Assembly (NCBI GenBank): GCA_031266615.1
Contig: JAISAR010000120.1
Location: 1 to 18,799, forward strand
Length of the DNA: 18,799 nt
From: Rickettsiales bacterium
Lineage (GTDB): Bacteria; Pseudomonadota; Alphaproteobacteria; Rickettsiales; Anaplasmataceae
Direction: 5' to 3'
This document shows, piece by piece, positions 1 through 7,130 of this stretch. The number at the start of each line of letters is the position of its first letter. The first letter of the stretch is position 1. The translations under genes and the position numbers were made by a program. A model generated the notes under the pieces. The model searched no databases. It worked only from the letters and a program-made list of their open reading frames with translations, and was not told the origin of the DNA.

Positions 1-105
1 TCTATTAAATTACTCGAAAATGCTGTATCTGAATTTATTCGAGATATTACGGAAAGTTCGATCAAAACCATTTGCTCTGTTAATTATTTGTCTAGTTATT
101 TATGA
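1..105 (+). CDS. 3' end of an unidentified CDS (partial)
   Basis: Frame 1 is open from the first base to a TGA at 103-105, giving 34 residues of the C-terminus of a protein that begins outside the window. The tail is mixed helical and hydrophobic (it contains AVSEFIRDITESSIK and ends NYLSSYL). I do not recognise the family. A 34-codon open stretch in AT-rich DNA could arise by chance, so the call rests on the open frame at the edge and on the fact that the dispersed repeat begins only about 20 bases after the stop. It may equally be non-coding. Confidence 0.35.
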   Translation, partial: SIKLLENAVSEFIRDITESSIKTICSVNYLSSYL

Positions 106-124
106 GAGTTGGTATTAGACTAGT

Positions 125-252
125 TGCATTCAAAAGCAGCTAAATTGCAGCGTTTAAGACATAAAAACGCCAATACTAAAATAAACAATGGCCAGGGCTT
201 CTTTTGCCTTGTTTTTTCATTTGGTAAATTTCTTAAATATTTATTGCTAAAC
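125..252. repeat. Left copy of a dispersed repeat, inverted relative to the right end of the window
   Basis: This stretch matches the reverse complement of about 18652-18799. Shared blocks include TGCATT, AAAAGCAGCTAA, GCGTTTAAGA, AAACGCCAA, GGGCTTCTTTTGC and TTTGGTAAATTTCTTAA followed by TTTATTGCTAAA. The right copy has two extra short segments. Both copies hold a hairpin with arms GCGTTT and AAACGC (here 150-155 and 165-170). No coding potential is evident. It is probably a non-autonomous dispersed repeat. Confidence 0.75.
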
Positions 253-254
253 TA

Positions 255-333
255 GATCCCAGATACAAGTATCAAGTACTGGGATGACAGGAAGAAGGCA
301 CTGAGATGACAGGAAGGAGGTACTTGGATGACA
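255..333. repeat. Palindromic-element remnants in short tandem units
   Basis: A WPE-like palindrome (GATCCCAG...CTGGGATGACA) is followed by two further degenerate copies of a unit of roughly 22 bases, each with TGrGATGACA or TTGGATGACA and then a purine-rich GGAAGrAGG spacer. The same family recurs at 2137-2176 and 18516-18645 and inside valS and ispDF. The remainder of the gap up to the ankyrin gene (334-439) has a small ACCC/GGGT hairpin near 331-345 and nothing else I can identify. Confidence 0.65.
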
Positions 334-439
334 CCCTTCGGTGAGGGTTGCTCTCAAACTACAATATTCGCACAGGTTAGATTTGGTATTAGAACTACGA
401 CTTCTACTGACCTATCTACTCAAAATTTCTTACCATAAA

Positions 440-1993
440 TTAGTTATGCTGGAGGTCTAAAGCTAATTCAAAAGGCGTCTTGTTGTCATCATTTTTAGCA
501 TTAATATCAGCCCCTTCTTTTATGAGAAGCCTGATTAGATCTAAATTATCTTCTTTAACAGCATAGTGCAGTAATGTATTACCGCTATTATCCTTTGCTG
601 TGGCAAGAAAAGTTACTACCCCTCCCTGTGCTATCTCAAACGGTGTTTTGTTGTCATCATTTTTAGCATTAATTTCAGCACCTTTATCTATAAGTAATTT
701 GGCTACATCCTCTGCATCAAAGTAAGCAGCTGTGTGTAACGGCGCCCAGTCAATATTGTCCCTAGCATTAACATCAGCACCTTTATCTATGAGTAATTCG
801 GCCACATCACTTGCTCTAGAATAAGTAGCTAAGTGCAAAGGTGTTCTGCCCTCCGTGTTTAGAGCATCAACAACAGCACCTCTATCTATAAGTAACCCAG
901 CTATATCCTTTGAGGTAGTTAAGTGCAATGGTGTCTGGTAATCCCTGTCTTTAGCCTTAACATCAGCACCTTTATCTATAAGTAATCCAGCCACATCATT
1001 TGCATTAAATTGGGCAGCAAAGTGCAATGGTGTCAAACGATATATGTTTCTAGCATCAACTTTAGCACGCTTATCTACAAGTAATTCAGCTACATCCTTT
1101 GCATTAGAGAAAGCAGCAAAGTGCAATGGCGTCCAATCACTAACTTCTTTAGCATTAACGTCAGCACCTTTGTCTATAAGTAATTTAGCTATATCCTTTG
1201 CATTAGAGAAAGCAGCAAAGTGTAATGGCACCTGACTACCAAAGTTCTGAACATTAACACTAACACCTACGCTTACGAAAAACTCAGCTACATCCTTTAC
1301 ATTATAGAGAGCTGCTGTGTGCAATGGTACCAGGCCTTCATTACCTCGAGAGTAAACATCAGAACCCCCATCTACAAGTAATTTAGCCATATCTTTTGAG
1401 GCAGCATAGTGCAATGGCGTCCGTCCTCTATTACCTTTAGCCTTAACATTAGCACCTTTGTCTATAAGTAATCTAGCTACATCCTTTGCATTAGATTTTG
1501 CAGCAAAGTGCAATGGCGCCCAACCATCATCTCCTCTAACATTAATTTCAGCACCATCCTCTATAAGTAACTTAGCTACATCACTTGCATTAGAAGAAGC
1601 AGCTACGTGCAGCGGTGTCAGGTATTCATTGTCTTTAGCCTTAATATCAGCACCTTTTTCTATGAGAAGCCTAGCTAAATGTAAATTATCTTCTTGAGCA
1701 GCATAGTGTAGTAATGTCTTACCACTACTATCCTTTGCTACAGCAAGAATTCTTGCAACCTTGTCATCACATTTTTCAATATCAGCAGCGTGCCTTTCAA
1801 TGAAAGTTTCAATTGCTGTTGGCCGTCTTTTCGGCACATCACTTAAGGTACATTGCTGATCACTAATGGTCTTTATAATTGTGTCATTATGTTTTTGAAT
1901 ATCAGCAGCTTGTTTATAACTGTTAATTTGTTCTAGAAAGTCTTCATCTGTTTCCTTTGCATTAAAAGCATTGTTAGACTTCTTCAGCTCCAT
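440..1993 (-). CDS. Ankyrin-repeat protein, about 13 repeats
   Basis: The start is set by GGAGGT seven bases upstream of the ATG at 1993. An upstream in-frame ATG pair has no such site and in fact overlaps this Shine-Dalgarno. The product is 517 residues. After a charged, non-membrane N-terminus of about 90 residues come roughly 13 ankyrin repeats with the TPLHxAA...DVAxLLIDKGADVNAK consensus. Two repeats are three residues short, and one near the C-terminus is degenerate (TPFEIAQGG). The last full repeat closely resembles the first (both carry AKDxSGxTLLHYA and EDNL), which suggests internal duplication. No signal peptide or TM segment is visible. In Wolbachia such proteins are widely suspected to act on host proteins; that role is inferred here. 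The partner is unknown. Confidence 0.93.
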   Translation of the reverse strand: MELKKSNNAFNAKETDEDFLEQINSYKQAADIQKHNDTIIKTISDQQCTLSDVPKRRPTAIETFIERHAADIEKCDDKVARILAVAKDSSGKTLLHYAAQEDNLHLARLLIEKGADIKAKDNEYLTPLHVAASSNASDVAKLLIEDGAEINVRGDDGWAPLHFAAKSNAKDVARLLIDKGANVKAKGNRGRTPLHYAASKDMAKLLVDGGSDVYSRGNEGLVPLHTAALYNVKDVAEFFVSVGVSVNVQNFGSQVPLHFAAFSNAKDIAKLLIDKGADVNAKEVSDWTPLHFAAFSNAKDVAELLVDKRAKVDARNIYRLTPLHFAAQFNANDVAGLLIDKGADVKAKDRDYQTPLHLTTSKDIAGLLIDRGAVVDALNTEGRTPLHLATYSRASDVAELLIDKGADVNARDNIDWAPLHTAAYFDAEDVAKLLIDKGAEINAKNDDNKTPFEIAQGGVVTFLATAKDNSGNTLLHYAVKEDNLDLIRLLIKEGADINAKNDDNKTPFELALDLQHN

Positions 1994-2136
1994 AACTTTT
2001 ACCTCCATCAATTAACCTTGATTTTTCTTTGGCATTCTAAAACACATCACTACTAATTTAACAATACATACCATTATTATTTAGATAATACAACCATTTT
2101 TAGCAGCAAAAACCTAACCTTATCCAGAAAAGGTAG

Positions 2137-2176
2137 ACACTTGAATAACAGGAAAAGTGGCTACTTGGATGACACC
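2137..2176. repeat. Degenerate palindromic-element copy
   Basis: ACACTTGAATAACAGGAAAAG followed by a TACTTGGATGACACC block resembles the tandem units at 280-333. It lies in the 280-base gap between the divergent ankyrin gene and the 108-aa gene. Elsewhere in that gap there is a doubled TATAAT at 2242-2253, a possible -10 for the downstream gene, without a convincing -35. Confidence 0.45.
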
Positions 2177-2273
2177 ATGCGTTTTACTCAGCATCATGTT
2201 GTAGCATAAATTTTTTACTTCGGTAGTTTCTTCATTGTCATTATAATTATAATAGTAATTAAGTTGGATAGGT

Positions 2274-2600
2274 ATGAAAGCTTTTGCAAAAAACCTTAAG
2301 AGTAAGGAAAAAAAGCTGGAGGAATTCAATGAAGAAATTGAAGATATAACCACCGTAGCTCAAGATAAATTTGCGCATGAACTTGAAAATATCGCACATG
2401 ATAGCATGCAAAAATTTCATAGTTTGCTTACTAAGGAGTTAAACACCATCTTCAACAATATTCATTCCCAAAATGTTAACTCGCTGAAATCCAGCCTAGT
2501 TGAATACGCTATAAGTTCAAATTTCATCAACAAAAAGGGAGAAACAGCTTTAATACGCTCTCTCCTCAATGTAGTAGAACATACAATAAAGAACTTATAG
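2274..2600 (+). CDS. Small helical hypothetical protein (108 aa)
   Basis: I do not recognise the family. The protein is charged and predicted helical throughout, with a Lys/Glu-rich N-terminus (residues 8-30, coiled-coil-like) and no signal peptide, TM segment or cysteines. Translation probably begins at the ATG at 2274; a weak GGATAGG lies just upstream, and a doubled TATAAT at 2242-2253 could serve as -10. It lies 161 bases before the GTA-like head-tail genes on the same strand, so it may be co-expressed with them, but nothing in its sequence links it to a virion. Confidence 0.6.
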   Translation: MKAFAKNLKSKEKKLEEFNEEIEDITTVAQDKFAHELENIAHDSMQKFHSLLTKELNTIFNNIHSQNVNSLKSSLVEYAISSNFINKKGETALIRSLLNVVEHTIKNL

Positions 2601-2761
2601 CAAGTCAAGAATTTCAAACGTTTAGGGTTGCTACCATACAGATTTGACTTAATATTAAATGCAAGAAATCTAGCTAAGATGAGTTTACCTGTGATTTATT
2701 TACAGCATAGATCCAGCAGTTGGAATAACGAGTTTTAGCCATACATAAACAGGAGGTTATT

Positions 2762-3301
2762 ATGTCTACTTCACCAAAAATACATGTACAACGTAAATCC
2801 AAATCTAAACCTCTTCCGGTTACTTTGGAAGAAGTTAAATCTTTTTTACGCATTGAGAACGATCAAGATGACAAGTTGATTTCAGACCTCATTTCTGTGG
2901 CAACCGACTATGCTGAATGGTATACGGAAAAGTCGCTGGTTAAGCAAACGTGGCAAGTTTCCTATGAGGACTATATACCTCATAGAATCTATTTAAGCTA
3001 CGGTCCTGTGAAAATGATAACGTCTGTTACTGCAACGATATCTAAAAATCAAGAGAAAAGGACACCTAGATATTATTTTAGTGATGTAGGAGGCTACATT
3101 GAATTTTTCAGTCATTTGAATGCAATAAGAGTTGATGTTGTGTATGAAGCTGGCTATGACAACGTTCCTGAGCAGATAAAACTAGGTATTATGCAACATG
3201 TTTCTGCTCTTTATAAAAATCGCGAATCAGAAGTGAAGAGCTATTTATCCGAAGTGAAAGGGGTATATTCCCCATTTCGCGAACCACGAGTTGTATTGTA
3301 G
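2762..3301 (+). CDS. Phage/GTA gp6-like head-tail connector
   Basis: The 179-residue protein has the gp6/YqbG-type connector layout. An N-terminal helical part (residues 19-60; VTLEEVKSFLRIE...DKLISDLISVATDYAEWYT) is followed by a beta-rich centre (W64 to about 125, with YGPVKMITSVT and VYEAGY) and a C-terminal helix (PEQIKLGIMQHVSALYKNRE). In HK97-like phages and alphaproteobacterial GTAs this protein forms the ring joining portal to tail (RcGTA g6 position). AGGAGGT lies four bases before the ATG. It is followed in order by tail-terminator-like and tail-tube-like genes, which supports the assignment. The RcGTA g7-like head-closure gene expected next is absent. The call is by motif and context. 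Confidence 0.8.
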   Translation: MSTSPKIHVQRKSKSKPLPVTLEEVKSFLRIENDQDDKLISDLISVATDYAEWYTEKSLVKQTWQVSYEDYIPHRIYLSYGPVKMITSVTATISKNQEKRTPRYYFSDVGGYIEFFSHLNAIRVDVVYEAGYDNVPEQIKLGIMQHVSALYKNRESEVKSYLSEVKGVYSPFREPRVVL

Positions 3302-3355
3302 CTTTTTCTGCCACCCCATCCCTTTGTGTTGACTGTACTTTTAAGAAGGTTAATT

Positions 3356-3748
3356 ATGGAAAAAATTCAAGTTATAAATGAGCTATACAACAGTATTTAT
3401 ACAGCACTAAAGGCAAACTCTGATTTAAAGAAATACGTTACCAACATTTATAATTACCTACCTAAGCAGGTTACTATTCCTTACCTAAAATTGAGTATAG
3501 TAAGTTATAGCAACCTTCATATGCTGTCCAATTTTGCTACAAAGGCAAGATTTGCATGCGACATATATACTTATCATATGAGCAATATGCTTGCCGCTAT
3601 AAGACATATTAACTTGGTGCTTAAGAGCATCAAAGATTTTGATAGTGGGACTATTTTGGAAAATAATTGTGCTGTGGATCAGCACGATGAAATTTTACAT
3701 TCAACAATTAATTTTGACATTTTTATCAAAGGAGGTGACAATGAGTAA
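3356..3748 (+). CDS. GTA/phage tail terminator-like protein (DUF3168-like)
   Basis: The start is the ATG at 3356, with AGAAGG six bases upstream; an in-frame GTG 30 bases earlier has no such site. The 130-residue product has the small tail-completion layout. An N-terminal helix (INELYNSIYTALKANSDLKKYV) is followed by a YLPKQVTIPYLKLS strand region (about 38-50) typical of DUF3168 proteins, then FACDIYTYH and a helical AAIRHINLVLKSIKD, ending in strands with CAVDQHDEILHSTINFDI. The length and the order after the connector match RcGTA g8. Its last eight bases overlap the next gene, so the two are probably translationally coupled. Function is inferred from the family. Confidence 0.7.
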   Translation: MEKIQVINELYNSIYTALKANSDLKKYVTNIYNYLPKQVTIPYLKLSIVSYSNLHMLSNFATKARFACDIYTYHMSNMLAAIRHINLVLKSIKDFDSGTILENNCAVDQHDEILHSTINFDIFIKGGDNE

Positions 3749-4130
3749 GTTGCAACTAAAAATTAAAGATCATGACAATAATTTTGTTGTGCTGAATAAT
3801 ATACGAAACTTAAGATTTACTTTGCGTAATAATAGGGAAGAGATAAGAGATGTTTCTTCTTTTGGCTGGAGAAAAGTGCTCGATTGTGCTGGAAGCAGAC
3901 ATATTACAATAAAAATTAATGGAATTTTAGATTCTGTATTAGCGGATGAATTGTTGCGTAATTCTGCTATGCTAAACTCTAATAATGATTATGAAATTAG
4001 TTTTAATGCGAAGGAAAAGATAAGGCTTAGATGTTCGGTTGAGCTGTATGAGAGGTATTATGACCCTGCTGCTTTTGACAGCTTCACTGTGGTTCTAGCC
4101 AGTGCTGAAGTTGTAACCACCTTTCATTAA
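3741..4130 (+). CDS. GTA-type major tail tube protein (TP901-1 family-like)
   Basis: The ATG at 3741 follows an AAAGGAGGT site that lies inside the end of the previous gene; longer in-frame starts would overlap that gene far more. The 129-residue product keeps the alphaproteobacterial GTA g9 pattern: an N-terminal LQLKIKDHDNNFVVLNNIR strand pair, a centre with GWRKVLDCAGSRHITIKINGI (compare W+ELL AG+R SV+G G in g9), an xDELLRN motif, and a C-terminal YERYYD followed by FTVVLASAEVV. In RcGTA this protein forms the tail tube. Nothing tape-measure-like or baseplate-like follows in this window. Confidence 0.75.
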   Translation: MSKLQLKIKDHDNNFVVLNNIRNLRFTLRNNREEIRDVSSFGWRKVLDCAGSRHITIKINGILDSVLADELLRNSAMLNSNNDYEISFNAKEKIRLRCSVELYERYYDPAAFDSFTVVLASAEVVTTFH

Positions 4131-4185
4131 TGTTAATTTAATTTTTTCGTATACAATAGTAACTGGTGGAAATTTTAACTAAGTT

Positions 4186-4962
4186 ATGGATGACGATTAT
4201 CTTTTTAAGGAGGGAAGTGAAGAAAATAACGATGATAGAAAAGAGAGGAATTTGAAAAATGAAAATCAACTAAACCAAGAAGAGCAGCCCAAAGAGAAAG
4301 ACATAACGCAGTACGTTCAAGACTATTTAAAAGCTTTTGAGGATATTCTAACCCAGATTGACGAAGAAATCGATAATTTAGATAGTTATGAAAGGACTAT
4401 GCAAGCAAAGCGAAGTATAGATAGGCTCATAGAAACCTTGTATAGTCAAGCAGCGTCTGAAGACATTGACGTAGAATTTGAAACCACAAAGCATACTCGC
4501 GACAAATTAGAGTCCAAGAAAAGAGTTATGGAGAAGAGAAGAAAACAAATAATGGAAGAAGTGCTAAGTGGTATGTTTGCCCAACAACAAAAGGAGCTAA
4601 TGAACGCTAAACATTTAAGCCATGGACATGAAACAGCACATGACGAAGATGTTCTTAAAGCAAAAGCACGAATGAAGTCTTCAATCAAGGGAGTGTTGTT
4701 TTCAGTTATTGCTCATAGAATGGATCCAAGAAGGAGAGCAGGAGAAACTGCTGACGATAATGAAAAGCAAGCTCATATATACGGCAGGGAAGCAGTTGGT
4801 GGAGCTTTAGGTGCGCTGCTCAAAGCGTTTTTGACTGCGGTTGTTGCCGCTGTGCGTGAAATTGTCAAGCCACTTCAGCATATGAGCAAACAAGAGACAT
4901 CTTTTGCAAAGCAAATTGAGGAAAGCAGAAACACAGATCCACAGAAAGGTCGGTCTATGTAG
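4186..4962 (+). CDS. Coiled-coil protein with C-terminal hydrophobic segment (258 aa)
   Basis: I do not recognise the family. Residues 1-40 are very acidic and Asn/Glu-rich. Residues 43-140 form charged helices with coiled-coil character. Residues 155-195 contain a basic RMDPRRRAGE stretch. Residues 203-227 (GGALGALLKAFLTAVVAAV core) form an Ala/Leu-rich hydrophobic helix that could be a TM or membrane-inserting segment. It starts 55 bases after the tail-tube gene on the same strand. The ATG at 4186 has only a distant GGTGG upstream, so the start is less certain. Its 3' end meets rmuC tail to tail, 18 bases apart. Position suggests it may have been part of the GTA-like transcript, but it does not look like the next RcGTA gene. 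Confidence 0.75.
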   Translation: MDDDYLFKEGSEENNDDRKERNLKNENQLNQEEQPKEKDITQYVQDYLKAFEDILTQIDEEIDNLDSYERTMQAKRSIDRLIETLYSQAASEDIDVEFETTKHTRDKLESKKRVMEKRRKQIMEEVLSGMFAQQQKELMNAKHLSHGHETAHDEDVLKAKARMKSSIKGVLFSVIAHRMDPRRRAGETADDNEKQAHIYGREAVGGALGALLKAFLTAVVAAVREIVKPLQHMSKQETSFAKQIEESRNTDPQKGRSM

Positions 4963-4980
4963 ATTTCTACGTGTAAGAGC

Positions 4981-6339
4981 CTAATCCACTTTCAACTCCT
5001 CAGCGTGTAAGCTACGTGGTAAAGACTCCAGTTCCTTTGCAGCGCTTAATTCTTTATTTTTTGCATGTATGCCAAGTTTGTTGAACTCCCGGGCAGCAGG
5101 AAACACCCTTGCTTCAAGCGAACCTGCAGTTTTATTGTAATGATCAACAGCACTTTTTAAGCTCCTGCGCAGATTATCAAAATTCTCGCCCATTGTACAG
5201 ATGCGCTCATATAAAATATGACCTAGTTCACTGATTTTTTTTGCGCTTTCGGCTATCATTTCCTGTTTCCATCCATATGCTATTGCCCTAAGCAGTGCGA
5301 TTAAAGTAATCGGTGTTGCAATAATCACTTTTTTTTCCACCCCAATCTCTATCAAAGCGGGCTCATATTCCAGTGCTGCACTGAAAACTCCCTCCCCTGT
5401 GAGAAAAAGAACCACAAGTTCTGGCGTATTTTCAAATTGATTCCAATATTCTTTTTTGCCTAGGTCATTTATATGTTTTTTTATTGCCAAAGAGTGATTC
5501 TTTAATTTCTCCCTTTGTATCTGCAAATCGTTTTGCGACATAGCGTCAAGATAAGAATCAAGCGGTACTTTAGCATCTATTATTATCTGCTTTCCAGATG
5601 GCATTTTGATTATCAAATCAGGGCGTAATAAATTATCCTCGTTTTTATCAACTACTGACGGCTGAGTAAAAAAATCGCAATACTCAACCATCCCCGCCAT
5701 TTCTACCACTCTTTTTAGCTGCATTTCGCCCCATTTTCCTCTAATGTGAGGTTTCCTCAGAGCATTAGCAAGGCTAGAAGTCTGGTTCATTAATGCACCA
5801 ATTTGCTCCTTTAAACCTTCATAGGCCCCTACCCTTCCCTTCTCCAGCTCGCGTATTTCGTTATCAAATTTTTCTAATTTTTCTTTTATCGGAATTACAA
5901 CTTCGTCAATCGTTGCTTGTCTTTTTTTGAAATCGTTTTCTGTTTCTTTTAATTTGCCATCAATTACTTCCCTTGCTAAGTTCAAAAAATTATTATTGTT
6001 CGCCTGCAAAGCATCAAGAGACAGTGCTTTAAAAGCATTTGTGAGTCTCTCCTCAGCTTTTGTCAATAGCTCTATTTCTTTTTTCTTTTCCTCGCGTTCT
6101 TTCTGCAAAATTACTTCGAGCTCTGCATTGCTCACTTTTAAACACACTATTTCTTCGTCTTTATTAGTTAAAGCCTGCTTTGTCTCCTGAAGCTCACATT
6201 CTAACTTACATAAATTACCTTCAAGATTTGTTGATTTTATTTTTTCCTCGCTCAGTTTTCTATTCTTTTTTGTGATAATATAGAGAAAGAGTAGCAAGGA
6301 GAGAAAACTTAATCCGAGAAATATAGAATTGAAAAGCAT
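4981..6339 (-). CDS. rmuC: RmuC family DNA recombination protein
   Basis: The 452-residue protein has the RmuC layout: an N-terminal TM anchor (residues 3-22), a long coiled coil (about 25-195), then the RmuC domain with RGKWGEMQLKRVVEMAGM (200-217) and RPDLIIKMPSGK...IIIDAKVPLDSYLDAM (239-267). The D and DAK residues in the last stretch match a PD-(D/E)XK nuclease-like core. In E. coli RmuC limits recombination between short inverted repeats, which is notable beside so many palindromic repeats. The ATG at 6339 lacks a clear Shine-Dalgarno but directly precedes the membrane anchor. The strand matches the 203-aa gene upstream, but a strong terminator separates them, so rmuC is probably transcribed on its own. 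Confidence 0.93.
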   Translation of the reverse strand: MLFNSIFLGLSFLSLLLFLYIITKKNRKLSEEKIKSTNLEGNLCKLECELQETKQALTNKDEEIVCLKVSNAELEVILQKEREEKKKEIELLTKAEERLTNAFKALSLDALQANNNNFLNLAREVIDGKLKETENDFKKRQATIDEVVIPIKEKLEKFDNEIRELEKGRVGAYEGLKEQIGALMNQTSSLANALRKPHIRGKWGEMQLKRVVEMAGMVEYCDFFTQPSVVDKNEDNLLRPDLIIKMPSGKQIIIDAKVPLDSYLDAMSQNDLQIQREKLKNHSLAIKKHINDLGKKEYWNQFENTPELVVLFLTGEGVFSAALEYEPALIEIGVEKKVIIATPITLIALLRAIAYGWKQEMIAESAKKISELGHILYERICTMGENFDNLRRSLKSAVDHYNKTAGSLEARVFPAAREFNKLGIHAKNKELSAAKELESLPRSLHAEELKVD

Positions 6340-6396
6340 CAGAATACAAAAAAATCGTACTCATAATGCTATCTAATTTTTATTTATATAGGAAAG

Positions 6397-6430
6397 AAAA
6401 AAAGGAGCACCTCTTTGGTGCTCCTTTTTT
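6397..6430 (-). terminator. Rho-independent terminator of the 203-aa gene
   Basis: A perfect GGAGCACC / GGTGCTCC stem (6404-6411 and 6417-6424) with a 5-base loop is extended by an A-run on one side and a T-run on the other. On the minus strand it starts eight bases after the stop codon of the 203-aa gene and is followed by a U-tract. It is nearly symmetric, so it could also work on the plus strand, but no plus-strand gene leads into it. Confidence 0.85.
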
Positions 6431-6438
6431 GAAGGGTT

Positions 6439-7050
6439 TTACAGAGATTGTTGACTAGGCACAAGTCGGTTATCACTTGCAACTAGTGTTTCAGGATTAG
6501 TCATGTCTGAACTTGGTGTGTTACCATTTGTAATGACCTTAGACGTAAATTCGTAATGTCCTGCACGTATATAATTTACCTCAGCCTCTTTTGTTATATT
6601 GCTCAAGCCTAACTTTTCTTTTGCTTTTGCTATGTTATCAAGCTCAGTATCCTCATATGCCATCTTATCTATAGAAAAAAGGAATGAACACGATTGATCA
6701 TCAATACCAGGAGGCTCAGAACCAGCAATGTAACACTCACTCTCACTAGGTCCGATTTTTGCACAATATTCTTTCATACTTTCCAGACTGGTGGAACCAA
6801 AAACTTTTTGTGCAGTTTCTATCGATAGAGCCAACACTAGCTTACCCTCTTTTTCATAAATGACACCTGAAGGGCCAGATTCCTTTAGCGTTTCATTTTT
6901 TGGTGGATCAGCGTTACTTACCTGACTTACCTTATTACCAGACCACCAGTTTTTAACACTATTCCAACCTGACGAAATTTTCCTTGCAATCCACGAAATT
7001 CCCGTGTGGTCAGCAATCCATTTAAAAAACTTTTTTATGTTTTTCCACAT
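6439..7050 (-). CDS. Trp-rich hypothetical protein (203 aa)
   Basis: I do not recognise the family. Residues 1-37 form a basic amphipathic segment with six tryptophans (positions 2, 11, 20, 29, 35, 36) and many Lys, Ile and Phe, suited to binding a membrane surface. The rest is soluble-looking, with cysteines at about 95, 107 and 121, a Pro/Ser/Asn-rich tail and no TM helix. AGGAGC lies six bases before the ATG at 7050. The gene is a complete transcription unit, with a TTGACA-type promoter at 7086-7113 and a strong terminator at 6397-6430. Base composition and codon use do not stand out. A secreted or membrane-associated effector is possible but not shown. Confidence 0.8.
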   Translation of the reverse strand: MWKNIKKFFKWIADHTGISWIARKISSGWNSVKNWWSGNKVSQVSNADPPKNETLKESGPSGVIYEKEGKLVLALSIETAQKVFGSTSLESMKEYCAKIGPSESECYIAGSEPPGIDDQSCSFLFSIDKMAYEDTELDNIAKAKEKLGLSNITKEAEVNYIRAGHYEFTSKVITNGNTPSSDMTNPETLVASDNRLVPSQQSL

Positions 7051-7085
7051 ATTTTGCTCCTAAAATTAATAATAAATTAACTTAA

Positions 7086-7113
7086 TTATTACATAAAAAG
7101 CATAATATGTCAA
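7086..7113 (-). promoter_or_regulatory. Probable sigma70 promoter for the 203-aa gene
   Basis: On the minus strand there is a perfect TTGACA at 7113-7108. An AT-rich TAATAA at 7091-7086 follows after 16 bases. The -35 box is ideal and the -10 box is poor. Transcription would start about 30 bases before the Shine-Dalgarno of the 203-aa gene. Confidence 0.5.
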
Positions 7114-7130
7114 CTATTTTAGAGAATATT

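Noticed and set aside
106..439. Possible tRNA or other structured RNA gene
   Set aside because: Hairpins here belong to the dispersed repeat and palindromic elements. No tRNA cloverleaf, T-loop or anticodon arm is present.
1044..1697. Plus-strand open frames opposite the ankyrin gene
   Set aside because: They are the antisense of the ankyrin repeats and repeat the same words in phase with them. They have no ribosome-binding sites.
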